Shown here piece after piece: positions 1 through 9,002 of a stretch of 64,000 nt of DNA. Position numbers and translations under genes: made by a program. Each line of letters begins with the position of its first letter. Within the stretch, counting starts at the first letter, position 1. The notes under the pieces were generated by a model. The model searched no databases and was not told the DNA's origin. It worked only from the letters and a program-made list of their open reading frames with translations. The stretch spans positions 186,001 to 250,000 of the forward strand of contig NZ_JALPNF010000001.1 in assembly GCF_023195535.1 (NCBI RefSeq). The letters run 5' to 3'. This stretch comes from Sphingomonas faeni. GTDB lineage: Bacteria; Pseudomonadota; Alphaproteobacteria; Sphingomonadales; Sphingomonadaceae.

Positions 1-1
1 C

Positions 2-259
2 GACTATCGGCTGCTCCGGCTGGCGAGCGCTGTAGACCGGTTCAGCAACAGCGACGTTCGGGACGAAACCGGGCGCGCCGGACGCAGTGCGGGGCAGCAG
101 GTGCAGGCCCAGCTGGAATACGACCTCGTTCCGAAGATCGTCGCGCTGGACCTTGGCTATGCAAGGCTGTTCAAGGGGCGCTTCTTCCGCGACGCACCGA
201 ACGCACCCGACCCTCGGGACGTCAATTACGGCTATGGCTCGATCATGGTCTCGTTCTGA
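2..259 (+). CDS. Alginate-export-family outer membrane protein (C-terminal fragment)
   Basis: The window opens inside a gene; 85 C-terminal residues are visible. The segment 'LFKGRFFRDAPN' followed by an aromatic-rich end 'YGYGSIMVSF' matches the last strands of alginate_export-type beta-barrel porins, where a final Phe is the usual outer-membrane assembly signal. Such proteins form a channel for polysaccharides or other solutes in the outer membrane. It converges on the GH43 gene and lies beside a carbohydrate locus, so a role in sugar or organic-acid passage is plausible but not shown. The family call rests on the C-terminus only; the start is outside the window. Confidence 0.6.
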   Translation, partial: DYRLLRLASAVDRFSNSDVRDETGRAGRSAGQQVQAQLEYDLVPKIVALDLGYARLFKGRFFRDAPNAPDPRDVNYGYGSIMVSF

Positions 260-354
260 GACGGTGCGCCGCGCCACCGAAGGATCAGCAGCGGTCGCAC
301 GGCCGCGAGTGATTGCACCAATAGTGCCCGGCGCGGCCGCTCCGGACGAAGACG

Positions 355-1482
355 CTAGCCCGCGTCCGGCTTGGGCGACGCTTTGGCCATGCCCGGCACC
401 GGTGATCCGACCGACGAGAAGGTCGGCGCGTCGGTGCCGTCGGTCATGGCGACAGGCCGTATCGCGCCGTCGGTGCCATAGCCAACACGGTCGATCGCCA
501 CCTGGCGCTCGCCCTTCAGTGGTCCGGTACCAGAGGGCTGGTCCCAGCGGTGGTAAATGATGAGCCAATCGCCTTTGTTGGTGCGGACGAAGCTGTGGTG
601 GCCCGGTCCCTGATGGGTCGCGTCGCTCTTAAGGATCGCTCCGCGGTAGCGCCACGGACCGATCGGCGAGCGGGCCGTCGCATAATGGACCGAGTAATCG
701 GGCCGGTCCCAATGGCCGTGGCTGTAAGACAGGTAATAGACGCCGTCGCGCTCGTGCATGAACGCGCCCTCGGTGAAATTGGCGGGCTGGTCGACCGGGA
801 CTTCGCGCGCAAGACTGACCATGTCGCGACCGAGTTCCCAGACACGCAGCCTCGCGCCCGCGCTGCCGCCGGCGTAGAGATAGGCTTTGCCGGACCGCGG
901 ATCGACGAAGACCATCGGATCGATCGCCTCGAACTGGCCGTTCGCCTGCCGCCCGCCGGTCACCAAAGGCCGGCCGCTGTCGCGGTAGGGGCCCTGCGGT
1001 GCGTCCGCGACGGCGACGCCGATCCGGCTCGGGGTCGGGTTTTGCGGCCCGACCGAATAATAAAGATACCATTTGCCGTCGCGCGTCGCGACGCCCGGCG
1101 CCCACAGGAAATGCGCCTTCGCACCGTCGTCGCCGATCCAGCGGATCTGATCGCGGCGCAGGATCTCGCCACGGCTGGTCCAGGTCTGGAGATCACGCGA
1201 CGAGAACGCACCGAACCGGTCCGCGGCCCAGCTTCCACCCGGACCGCCGGTCGGAAAGATCCACATCTCGTCGTCGATCATCATCGCGTGCGGGTCGGCG
1301 CCTTGGAACACCGGGTTGCGCGCGGTCGCGGCTGCCGCCGTAACCAGTGCGACCCCGATCGCGCTCGCGATCCACGGTGCCCGACGCCACGTCATTGCGC
1401 TGGCTGCCCGGACTCCGAGCACCAGCACCGCGTCGAGAACCGCGGTCGTGAGGCCAATCCGCCCGAAATCCGCACGCTGCAT
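355..1482 (-). CDS. GH43-family glycoside hydrolase (arabinosidase/xylosidase type)
   Basis: A 375-residue five-bladed beta-propeller glycosidase. The three acidic positions of GH43 are visible: Asp63 in 'GADPHAM' (base), Asp in 'AIDPMVFVD' (pKa modulator) and Glu in 'TEGAFMHERDG' (acid). The start at 1482 is chosen because GGGAGA lies 8 bases upstream; an internal Met at 1395 would begin a cleaner signal peptide (residues 30-54) and is the alternative. It lies 30 bases downstream of a TonB receptor on the same strand, so the two probably form an outer-membrane import/cleavage pair. Exact substrate (arabinan, arabinoxylan) cannot be read from the sequence. It probably acts in the periplasm or on the cell surface. 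Confidence 0.82.
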   Translation of the reverse strand: MQRADFGRIGLTTAVLDAVLVLGVRAASAMTWRRAPWIASAIGVALVTAAAATARNPVFQGADPHAMMIDDEMWIFPTGGPGGSWAADRFGAFSSRDLQTWTSRGEILRRDQIRWIGDDGAKAHFLWAPGVATRDGKWYLYYSVGPQNPTPSRIGVAVADAPQGPYRDSGRPLVTGGRQANGQFEAIDPMVFVDPRSGKAYLYAGGSAGARLRVWELGRDMVSLAREVPVDQPANFTEGAFMHERDGVYYLSYSHGHWDRPDYSVHYATARSPIGPWRYRGAILKSDATHQGPGHHSFVRTNKGDWLIIYHRWDQPSGTGPLKGERQVAIDRVGYGTDGAIRPVAMTDGTDAPTFSSVGSPVPGMAKASPKPDAG

Positions 1483-1512
1483 GTATAGATCTCCCATGAT
1501 CGCTGTATCAGG

Positions 1513-4347
1513 TCAGAACCGGAACCGTACGCCGAGCGAATAGGTGCGTTCGAGGTAGAAGATCTGGCGTGCGAACTGGTCGCCGGCGTCGTTGAATTCA
1601 CGATAGCGTCGGATCGGATTGCCCAGCACGTTGACGATGTCGAATGCCAGCGTCACGCTCGGCACTGGCGTGACCGTTGCCGACAGATCGAGTTGTCCAC
1701 GCGCTTTCTCGATGACCCCGCCGGTGCGTTGCGCGCCGTTGACGTCGACGTCGAGCGGCTCCTGGCTGTAATATTGTACGAAGTCCGAGCGGAAATTATA
1801 CGCGACGCGCGCCGAGAAGAACGGGCGCTCGTACAGCCCGACCAGATTATAGGTCCATTTCGAGACACCGTTGAAGCGCTGCTGCTGGCCGGCGACGTTG
1901 GGCGACGTTGCGAGCGTCGAGGCGAGATCGCCCTTGGAGTCGACATAGGTACCGTTGGCCTGGAGGCCGAAGCCCTTTGCCCAATTGGGAAGGCCGTCGA
2001 TGTCGAGAAAGCTCGTAAAGCCGACTTCGACGCCCTGGAACCGCGTCGCGCCGGTATTCTCGGGCTGCGTGAAGCGTACGCGGCCATAAGTGGGGTCGGT
2101 GGTGAAGACCGTCGTGTTCGAGATAAAGCCCTGCGCATCGCGACGGAAGATCGCGCCGGTCAGCGAACCGCTCCGCGAGAAATACCATTCGAGGCTCGCG
2201 TCGTAATTGTTCGACGTCAGCGGCGACAGGTTCGGGTTGCCGGCGGTGATGTTGCGCACGTTGCTGTTGGGGTCGTTCGGGTTCGGCGGATTGTTCGGAT
2301 CGATCGTCGGCGGCGATCCGACGGTCAGCGCCGGATTGAGATCGAAGAAGTTCGGCCGGGTCCGCGTTTGCGTATAGGCTAGCCGAAGCTGTAACTCGTC
2401 GGTGGCGGCGACACGCGCGCTGACGTTGGGCAGGTAGTCGGTGTATTCGTTCGTCGCGGTGATCGGCGTTATGACGAAATTTCCGGGCGTCTGTTCGTCG
2501 CGCAGGAAGCCGCTGATGCGGTTCTTCGTGCGGATCGCCCGCAAGCCGACGACGCCGTCGACGACGACGCTACCGATATCGAAGCCGTATTTAACCTGGG
2601 CATAGGCGGCCAGCGCCTTTTCGTTCGCGCGGAAATTCTCCGACGGGTTGAATTCCGGTCGTCCTGCCGGCGCCCCGTAGAAGCTTCGCAGCGCTACGAG
2701 ATTGTCGCGGATGCTGCTCGACGGGATCGCGGTGAAGGTGCGGATGGGGAAGGTGTTGTTGTAGCCGAACCCGGCGAGCGTGGATTCCGTGCTGACCGGC
2801 AGCGCGGTGATCGGCAGTTGCGCGGGCAAGTTGAAGATGTACGGCGCGCCGCGATCGCGGTTGGCGTCGCGATCATTGTAGCGGACGCCGAACTGCAACC
2901 GCTTCAACAGCCCGTCGCCGAAATCGTACTGGACGTCGACGCGCGACTGGATGTCCTTGCCGCCGACCTTGGTATATTCCTGGAAGAAGCCGCGGCTGAG
3001 ATAGTTGGCCGGGTCGGTCAGGTTGAAGTCGCCCAGGTTCAGCGTCGGGCCGCCATCGGTACCGGGGGCTTCGAACACGACGTTGCGCATCGGCGAACTG
3101 CGGAACGTATAGTCGATGTTGATCAGGTCGAACGTGTAGCTGCTGTCGGTATAGGCCACGTCGCCCGAGATCTGCAGATTGTCATGCTTCCAGATCGCGC
3201 CGCCACCCGCCTGATAGGTGTTGGTCGTGCCGTTGGCCGACCCATAATAGCCGTCGGGCGCATTGGCGCCCGTGACGGTCGCGCTTTGCGCCACGTTGGC
3301 GTTGCCGGGACGCGTGGTCAGGTTCGTCAGCTGGAAGTCGGCACCGCCGAAGATCGGGACGAACATGAACCGGTTTGAGTCGCGTCCGCGATAGCCCTGG
3401 TACAGGCCGTCGACATAGATTTCGAGTTCGGCAGTTGGCTTCCACTGGAACGCCGCGTTGGCGGATGGCCGCCAGCGTCGACCATAGCCGAGGAAGAGCG
3501 ACTGTGCGTCCGGATAGCGGACTCCACCGGCGGTATCCGGCGTGTTCGCGGAATTGGTCGTGCCTATCACCAGCGACTGCTCGCGCGTGGCATCGAGGAA
3601 ATTGATGCCGACATAGGAGGCGTTGACCAGCAGGCCCATCTCGCCGATCCCGGTGTCCCACCGGTCGCTGACGAGCAGGTTGCCGTTCCACGACATCTTG
3701 CCCGATTGCTGCCAGTTCACGCCGTTCAACGATCCCGACAGTTCGAAGCCGTTGAAATCGAATGGCCGGCGACCGCGAACGTTGACCTGGCCGCCGATGC
3801 CGCCCTCGATCAGGTTGGCGGTGCCCGATTTATAGACTTCGAGCGCGGCGACCGTGCCGGCGGGGAAATCCTGGATCTGGACGAAGCGGCCTTCCGCGGT
3901 GAAGATCTCGCGGCCGTTATAGGTCGTGCTGAGATCGGGCAGTCCGCGCACCGTGACACCCGCCGACTCGCCGCCACCACGCGTCACCTGCACGCCCGAC
4001 ACCCGCGCGAGTGCGGACGACGCGAACGTGTCCGGCAGCTTGCCGATGTCCTCGGCGACGATCGCATCGACGATGCCGTCGGAATTGCGCTTGATCGCCT
4101 GCGCCGACTGGAGGCTGCGACGAAGGCCGGTCACGACGATCTCGTCACCGCCCTCGGTCGGGCTTTCCTGGACCGACGGCTGTGGTGCGGCGGGGTTGGC
4201 ATTCTGGTCCGACGCCGTTGTCGGCTTGGGCAGATCCTGGCCGCCGGCTTTGACCTGAGTAGTGCTGGAAGTCTGTGCGGTTGCCGGCGCCGCCGTGGCG
4301 ATCGCCACGGCGGCCACGGATGCGCAAAGGCGTGCTTTCGCGTTCAT
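1513..4347 (-). CDS. TonB-dependent receptor, Xanthomonas/Caulobacter type
   Basis: An outer-membrane TonB-dependent receptor of 944 residues. It starts with a signal peptide (residues 1-25, ending 'APATAQ'), followed by a Q/P-rich linker and a TonB-box-like segment 'GGDEIVVTG'. The plug domain runs over about residues 60-180 ('DIGKLPDTFASSALARVSG', 'VTVRGLP', 'LEVYKSG'), then a long barrel ends in 'YSLGVRFRF' with terminal Phe. The start at 4347 has GGGGGAGAGAGA upstream; a longer reading to 4692 has no signal peptide and is rejected. This class imports oligosaccharides using TonB-ExbBD energy. It precedes GH43 and is divergent from a GH5-like gene. A FadR-type operator-like site lies about 83 bases upstream of the start, suggesting sugar-responsive control. 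Confidence 0.93.
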   Translation of the reverse strand: MNAKARLCASVAAVAIATAAPATAQTSSTTQVKAGGQDLPKPTTASDQNANPAAPQPSVQESPTEGGDEIVVTGLRRSLQSAQAIKRNSDGIVDAIVAEDIGKLPDTFASSALARVSGVQVTRGGGESAGVTVRGLPDLSTTYNGREIFTAEGRFVQIQDFPAGTVAALEVYKSGTANLIEGGIGGQVNVRGRRPFDFNGFELSGSLNGVNWQQSGKMSWNGNLLVSDRWDTGIGEMGLLVNASYVGINFLDATREQSLVIGTTNSANTPDTAGGVRYPDAQSLFLGYGRRWRPSANAAFQWKPTAELEIYVDGLYQGYRGRDSNRFMFVPIFGGADFQLTNLTTRPGNANVAQSATVTGANAPDGYYGSANGTTNTYQAGGGAIWKHDNLQISGDVAYTDSSYTFDLINIDYTFRSSPMRNVVFEAPGTDGGPTLNLGDFNLTDPANYLSRGFFQEYTKVGGKDIQSRVDVQYDFGDGLLKRLQFGVRYNDRDANRDRGAPYIFNLPAQLPITALPVSTESTLAGFGYNNTFPIRTFTAIPSSSIRDNLVALRSFYGAPAGRPEFNPSENFRANEKALAAYAQVKYGFDIGSVVVDGVVGLRAIRTKNRISGFLRDEQTPGNFVITPITATNEYTDYLPNVSARVAATDELQLRLAYTQTRTRPNFFDLNPALTVGSPPTIDPNNPPNPNDPNSNVRNITAGNPNLSPLTSNNYDASLEWYFSRSGSLTGAIFRRDAQGFISNTTVFTTDPTYGRVRFTQPENTGATRFQGVEVGFTSFLDIDGLPNWAKGFGLQANGTYVDSKGDLASTLATSPNVAGQQQRFNGVSKWTYNLVGLYERPFFSARVAYNFRSDFVQYYSQEPLDVDVNGAQRTGGVIEKARGQLDLSATVTPVPSVTLAFDIVNVLGNPIRRYREFNDAGDQFARQIFYLERTYSLGVRFRF

Positions 4348-4429
4348 GTCTCTCTCCCCCTCAGTGTCGCTGGTTTTCCATACGACTTGCCGCCACGCTA
4401 AAACGATCAAACCGCGCAAGCAATCCTTT

Positions 4430-4440
4430 TTGTAGGACAA
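4430..4440. promoter_or_regulatory. FadR-type operator-like site between TonB receptor and GH5-like gene
   Basis: TTGTAGGACAA matches the FCD/GntR pattern TNGTCNGACNA at all but one fixed position. It sits in the 238-base divergent intergenic region (4348-4585), about 83 bases from the receptor start and 145 from the GH5-like start. It resembles sites at 8920, 11332 and 20429; assignment to the GntR regulator at 10464-11249 is inference. Confidence 0.45.
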
Positions 4441-4585
4441 GAGCGATGGATTCCTCGCGGGGTCTTGTTGATCCGATGCCTGGCCCGCTAGAGTTGTCGA
4501 GGATGCGGAAACAGCACCGCGGTGAGGCCGCTGCGTAGCGTCGATACGGCGCGCGGCGAAACCGTTGAACAGGAGAGGAACGCCC

Positions 4586-5821
4586 GTGAAGGATGGCAAT
4601 TTGGCGCGGTCGCCCGCGTGGTCGATACCAGAGCCTCGGACCGCGAGGACCGCAACTGCTGCAAAGCCGCTATACCTTGCCTTGCTCGCCACCGCGGTGT
4701 TCGTCGCCAGTCCTGCCGATGCCCGCGGGCGCTGGACGGAGGCGCAGGCGAAAAGCTGGTACGCTGCGCAACCGTGGTTGGTCGGCGCGAATTATGCGCC
4801 CGCCACCGCGATCAACCAGCTCGAAATGTGGCAGGCGGCAACCTGGGATCCGAAACGGATCGACTACGAACTCGGCCTTGCACAGGGCATCGGCATGAAC
4901 ACGATGCGCGTGTTCCTCCACGACCAGCTCTGGCAGCAGGATCCGGAAGGCTTCAAGCAGCGGATCGACGCGTTCCTGGCGATGGCCAAGGCGCACAAGA
5001 TCAAGCCGTTGTTTGTGCTGTTCGACAGTTGCTGGGATCCGGATCCGAAACTCGGGCCACAGCATCCACCGATCCCCGGCGTGCATAATTCCGGCTGGGT
5101 GCAGGGACCGGGGCTGCCGGGCCTGCGCGATCGTACGCGCTATCCCGGCTACAAGGCGTATGTGCAGGGCGTGGTCGGCGCGTTTGCGAAAGACGACCGG
5201 ATCCTCGGCTGGGACGTCTGGAACGAGCCCGATAATGGCGCGGACCAATATAAGGGGCAGGAGGGCAAGGAGCCGCTGGTCCGCGCGCTGCTGGCGCAGG
5301 TGTTCGACTGGGCGCGCGACGCCGATCCGTCGCAGCCGCTGACCTCGGGGGTGTGGATCGGCGAGGACTGGGCACCGGGCGGCAAGACGTCGCCGATGGA
5401 AAAGCTCCAGCTCGCGCAGTCGGACGTGGTGACGTTCCACGACTATAGCTGGCCAGAGACGTTCGAGCGGCGGATCAAGCAGCTGCTCGCCTATAATCGC
5501 CCGATCATCTGCACCGAGTATATGGCGCGCGGCAACGGCTCGACCTTCGACGGGTCGCTGCCGATCGGCAAGCGCTACAATGTCGGCATGATCAACTGGG
5601 GGTTCGTCGACGGGAAGACGCAGACGCGGCTCCCCTGGGACAGCTGGCAGAAACCGTACGTGCTGGCCGAGCCGACGATCTGGTTCCACGAGGTGTTCCG
5701 GAACGACGGCACGCCGTACCGGCAGGCTGAAACCGACCTCATCCGGCGATTGAGCGCAGCGCCGAAGGGCGTCGTATCGGTGGCCCCGTCCGATACGTCA
5801 GCGGCAGGTCGCCAACGCTGA
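4586..5821 (+). CDS. Secreted GH5-like (TIM-barrel) glycoside hydrolase
   Basis: A 411-residue secreted glycosidase of the cellulase-like (clan GH-A) fold. A basic N-terminus and hydrophobic segment 'LYLALLATAVFVASPADA' form a signal peptide (residues about 30-50). The acid/base Glu214 sits in 'WNEPDN' and the probable nucleophile Glu311 in 'CTEYMAR', the spacing expected for GH5/GH-A. GTG at 4586 is preferred because AGGAGAGG lies 6-7 bases upstream; an upstream TTG at 4565 lacks such a signal. It is divergent from the TonB receptor and converges on the dehydratase gene. Similar proteins are often labelled cellulase-family or 1,4-beta-xylanase; the polymer cut here is unproven, with hemicellulose the likeliest given the locus. 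Confidence 0.75.
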   Translation: MKDGNLARSPAWSIPEPRTARTATAAKPLYLALLATAVFVASPADARGRWTEAQAKSWYAAQPWLVGANYAPATAINQLEMWQAATWDPKRIDYELGLAQGIGMNTMRVFLHDQLWQQDPEGFKQRIDAFLAMAKAHKIKPLFVLFDSCWDPDPKLGPQHPPIPGVHNSGWVQGPGLPGLRDRTRYPGYKAYVQGVVGAFAKDDRILGWDVWNEPDNGADQYKGQEGKEPLVRALLAQVFDWARDADPSQPLTSGVWIGEDWAPGGKTSPMEKLQLAQSDVVTFHDYSWPETFERRIKQLLAYNRPIICTEYMARGNGSTFDGSLPIGKRYNVGMINWGFVDGKTQTRLPWDSWQKPYVLAEPTIWFHEVFRNDGTPYRQAETDLIRRLSAAPKGVVSVAPSDTSAAGRQR

Positions 5822-5833
5822 AGCGATAGGCCG

Positions 5834-5858
5834 CATCGCCTCCACAAGGGAGGCGATG
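5834..5858. terminator. Bidirectional terminator-like hairpin
   Basis: A perfect 10-bp stem (CATCGCCTCC / GGAGGCGATG) with a 5-base loop lies between the 3' ends of two convergent genes (GH5-like and dehydratase). There is no clear T-tract on either side, so intrinsic termination is plausible but not certain. Confidence 0.5.
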
Positions 5859-5870
5859 CTGTCCGCGTGC

Positions 5871-7685
5871 TTAGTGGTTGTCGCGCGGCAGACCCATCGT
5901 CTGCGCGATCCGCTGGTACTTCTCGGCGCCTTCGAGGATCGCGCCGGTTTCCATCTGGCCGACGGTCGCGCGCTGGATTTCCTGCCAGGGCGTCTGCGAG
6001 CGCGGGAAGGCATAGCCGCCCGCCTCGGTCAGCGCACGGCGGCGTTCGGCGAGTTCCTCGTCGGAGATCAGGACGTTGGCCGAACCCTTGGCGAGGTCGA
6101 TGCGAACCCGGTCGCCGGTCCGGATCAGCGCCAGGCCACCCATCGCCGCCGCCTCAGGCGAGGCGTTGAGGATCGAAGGCGAGCCCGACGTTCCCGACTG
6201 GCGACCATCGCCGATGCAGGGGAGGGCATGCACGCCCTCGCGGATCAGATACGCCGGCGGCCGCATGTTGACGACTTCGGCGGCACCCGGATAGCCGATC
6301 GGCCCCGCGCCACGCATGAACAGCAACGTGTCGGTCGTGATCCCGAGCGAGGGATCGTCGATCCGGTGGTGATAATCCTCCGGCCCGTCGAACACGACCG
6401 CGGGGCCCTCGAATGCTTCGAGATCGTCCGGGTTGCTGAGATAGCGCGCGCGGAATTCCGGCGAGATCACGCTGGTCTTCATGATCGCCGAGTCGAACAG
6501 ATTGCCGCGCAGCACGATGAAGCCGGCATCCTCGAGCAGCGGCGTCGCGAACGGGCGGATGACGCGCTCGTCCTCGATCGTCGCGGTCCGGCAATTGTCG
6601 CCGATCGACTTGCCGTTGGCGGTCATCGCGTCCTCGTGGATCAGGCCCTGCTTCATCAGCTCGGCCACCACCGCGGGCACGCCGCCGGCATGATAATAAT
6701 CCTCGCCCAGATACTCACCCGCGGGCTGGAGGTTGACCATCAGCGGCACCTTGTGGCCGTGCGTCTGCCAATCGTCGATCGGCAGGTCGACGCCGATGTG
6801 GCGCGCGATCGCGGCCAAGTGGATCGGTGCGTTGGTCGAGCCGCCGATCGCCGAATTGACGACGATCGCGTTGTGGAACGCTTCCTTGGTCAAGATGTCC
6901 GAAGGCTTCAGGTCTTCGGCAACCATGTCGACGATCCGCTTGCCGGTCTTGTACGCGACCTCCTGGCGATCACGGTACGGCGCCGGGATCGCGGCCGAGC
7001 CGGGCAACTGCATGCCGAGCGCCTCGGCAAGGCTGTTCATCGTCGTCGCGGTGCCCATCGTGTTGCAGTAACCGGTCGACGGCGCCGACGACGCGACTAG
7101 CTTGATGAAGCCCTCGTCGTCGATCGCGCCGGTCGCGAGCAGTTCGCGCGCCTTCCACACGATCGTCCCCGAACCGGTCCGCTCGCCCTTGTGCCAGCCG
7201 TTGAGCATCGGCCCGACGGAGAGCGCGATCGCCGGGATGTTGACGGTCGCGGCGGCCATCAGGCAGGCCGGCGTGGTCTTGTCGCAGCCGATCGTCAGCA
7301 CCACGCCGTCGAGCGGATAGCCGTACAGCACCTCGACCAGCGCCAGATAGGCAAGGTTGCGGTCGAGCCCGGCGGTCGGGCGCTTGCCGGTTTCCTGGAT
7401 CGGGTGGACCGGGAATTCGAGCGCGATGCCGCCGGCTTCACGGATGCCTTCGCGCAGGCGTTCGGCCAGCACGAGATGGTGGCGGTTGCACGGCGACAGG
7501 TCGCTGCCGGTCTGCGCGATGCCGATGATCGGCTTGCCCGAGCGCAGTTCCTCCAGGCTCAGCCCGAAGTTCAGATAGCGCTCGAGATAGAGCGCGGTCA
7601 TGTCGATATTCTCGGGGTTGTCGAACCACGCACGGCTGCGGAGCTTGCTGGAAGCGGGGGGCATGTCGGTCATCGGGTCGGTCAT
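5871..7685 (-). CDS. xylD: IlvD/Edd-family sugar-acid dehydratase (D-xylonate / L-arabinonate dehydratase)
   Basis: Dehydrates a pentonic acid (D-xylonate or L-arabinonate) to the 2-keto-3-deoxy acid, using an Fe-S cluster and Mg2+ in the cytoplasm. The 604-residue protein closely resembles Caulobacter XylD: '[20 protein letters not shown]', '[18 protein letters not shown]', 'GCDKTTPA' and the end 'RDNH'. Candidate cluster cysteines are in 'SDLSPCN', 'IGCDKTT' and 'GYCNTMG'. Initiation is possible at 7685 or 7673; neither has a strong ribosome site. It is the second gene after the aldose epimerase (34-base gap). The locus is arabinose-centred, so L-arabinonate may be the physiological substrate and araC-type naming could be apter; enzymes of this group often accept both. 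Confidence 0.87.
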   Translation of the reverse strand: MTDPMTDMPPASSKLRSRAWFDNPENIDMTALYLERYLNFGLSLEELRSGKPIIGIAQTGSDLSPCNRHHLVLAERLREGIREAGGIALEFPVHPIQETGKRPTAGLDRNLAYLALVEVLYGYPLDGVVLTIGCDKTTPACLMAAATVNIPAIALSVGPMLNGWHKGERTGSGTIVWKARELLATGAIDDEGFIKLVASSAPSTGYCNTMGTATTMNSLAEALGMQLPGSAAIPAPYRDRQEVAYKTGKRIVDMVAEDLKPSDILTKEAFHNAIVVNSAIGGSTNAPIHLAAIARHIGVDLPIDDWQTHGHKVPLMVNLQPAGEYLGEDYYHAGGVPAVVAELMKQGLIHEDAMTANGKSIGDNCRTATIEDERVIRPFATPLLEDAGFIVLRGNLFDSAIMKTSVISPEFRARYLSNPDDLEAFEGPAVVFDGPEDYHHRIDDPSLGITTDTLLFMRGAGPIGYPGAAEVVNMRPPAYLIREGVHALPCIGDGRQSGTSGSPSILNASPEAAAMGGLALIRTGDRVRIDLAKGSANVLISDEELAERRRALTEAGGYAFPRSQTPWQEIQRATVGQMETGAILEGAEKYQRIAQTMGLPRDNH

Positions 7686-7719
7686 CGGGAGGCTTTCTGG
7701 AAGATCGGGATCGGTAGGA

Positions 7720-8865
7720 TCAACGCGCGACGGAGACGCGGTAGATCATGCGATGATGATAGGGTTTGCCGGGATCGACGCGCGCCGAGCCGAACGCGGG
7801 CTGGTTAGGCGTGTCCGGAAACTTCTGCGGTTCGAGCGCCAGGCCGTCGCCCATCCGGTAGACATGGCCCGACTTGCCGATCAGCGACCCGTCGAGGAAG
7901 TTGCCCGAATAGAACTGCACGCCGGGCTCGGTGGTCAGCACTTCGAGCACGCGGCCCGATGCCGGATCTTCCACGCGGGCGGCGAGGCCGGGCTCGGGCG
8001 TCGCGCCCTTGTCGAGCACGAAGTTGTGATCCCAACCGTGGCCGATCACGATCTGCGGATCGCGGCCGTCGCGAATGCCGTCGGACAGAGCGCGGCCCTT
8101 GGTGAAGTCGAACACCGTGCCCGCAACGGGCTTCATCTCACCGGTCGGAATCAGCGTGGCGTTCACCGGGGTGTAGCGCCGCGCCGGGATCGTCAGCCGC
8201 TGGCCGTAGATGCCGGTCGCCGAGCCTTCGCCGGCCAGATCGAACAGCGCGTGGTTGGTCATGTTGACGATCGTCGGCGCATCGCTGGTCGCATCGAAAT
8301 CGATCGTCAGCGCGCCCTTGTCGTCGAGCGCATAGGTGACCTTGGCCATCAACGTGCCGGGATAGCCCTGGTCGCCCGCCGGGCTGGTCAGCGTCATCAC
8401 GACCTTCGCCTGCGCGCCATTGGTGACCGACACGATCTTCCACACCAGCTTGTCGAACCCGACCGTGCCGCCGTGCAGCGTGTTGGTCTTGTCGTTGAGC
8501 GGCAATTGATACGCCTTGCCGTCGAGCGTGAAGCGACCGCCGGCGATACGGTTGGCATAGCGGCCGATCGTCTGGCCCCAGAAATTGGGCGCGCTGGCAT
8601 AGCTCGCGGCGTCGTCGTAGCCGAGCGTGATGTCCGCCACCTTGCCGTTGCGGTCGGGCGCGTTCAACGACTGGAGCGTCGCGCCGAGGGTCATGATTCG
8701 CGCGCTGACACCATTGGTGCTGGTCAGCGTGACGGCTTCGATCGCGGTGCCGTCGGGCAATTTGCCGAACGATTCTCGCTTCGCCGACGCGGCCGACGCG
8801 GCCTGCGTCGATACCGCCGTCAGTACGGCCGCCATGATGATCCCCGTTTTTCCGATTGCGCGCAT
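7720..8865 (-). CDS. Aldose 1-epimerase (galactose mutarotase), exported
   Basis: Interconverts alpha and beta anomers of aldoses. The 381-residue protein has the galactose mutarotase core: '[20 protein letters not shown]', '[17 protein letters not shown]', '[10 protein letters not shown]' (with the catalytic His region) and '[11 protein letters not shown]' near the C-terminus. A signal peptide is visible at residues 1-26 ('[18 protein letters not shown]'), so it acts in the periplasm on released sugars before uptake. The start at 8865 is chosen because it begins this signal; a longer frame to 9090 runs through the promoter region. It is the first gene of a two-gene unit with the dehydratase and is divergent from the FucP-type transporter, sharing an operator-like site at 8920. 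Confidence 0.9.
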   Translation of the reverse strand: MRAIGKTGIIMAAVLTAVSTQAASAASAKRESFGKLPDGTAIEAVTLTSTNGVSARIMTLGATLQSLNAPDRNGKVADITLGYDDAASYASAPNFWGQTIGRYANRIAGGRFTLDGKAYQLPLNDKTNTLHGGTVGFDKLVWKIVSVTNGAQAKVVMTLTSPAGDQGYPGTLMAKVTYALDDKGALTIDFDATSDAPTIVNMTNHALFDLAGEGSATGIYGQRLTIPARRYTPVNATLIPTGEMKPVAGTVFDFTKGRALSDGIRDGRDPQIVIGHGWDHNFVLDKGATPEPGLAARVEDPASGRVLEVLTTEPGVQFYSGNFLDGSLIGKSGHVYRMGDGLALEPQKFPDTPNQPAFGSARVDPGKPYHHRMIYRVSVAR

Positions 8866-8917
8866 TCCGGTTCCCGTCCTTAATCGCTCGACGCCGTTGA
8901 CGCGCCTTGTGAGGCTA

Positions 8918-8930
8918 TATAGTCGGACAA
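8918..8930. promoter_or_regulatory. Promoter -10 overlapped by exact FadR-type operator
   Basis: TAGTCGGACAA (8920-8930) matches TNGTCNGACNA, the FCD/GntR consensus form, at every fixed position. It overlaps a TATAGT -10-like element (8918-8923); TTGACG at 8897-8902 could be the -35 for the plus-strand transporter gene, with a short 15-base spacer. The site lies between divergent epimerase and transporter genes, a position suited to repressing both. The GntR protein at 10464-11249 is the inferred binder. Confidence 0.55.
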
Positions 8931-9002
8931 TATATTTCTGAGCAAGCCATGCGGGAAAAGACTGTCTTTCAGTCGCCGACATGGCACGGAGGGTGAGCGA
9001 AT

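Noticed and set aside
5856..7100. Long plus-strand open frame across the dehydratase gene
   Set aside because: The minus-strand dehydratase is recognised over its whole length; the plus-strand frame has no motifs or ribosome site.
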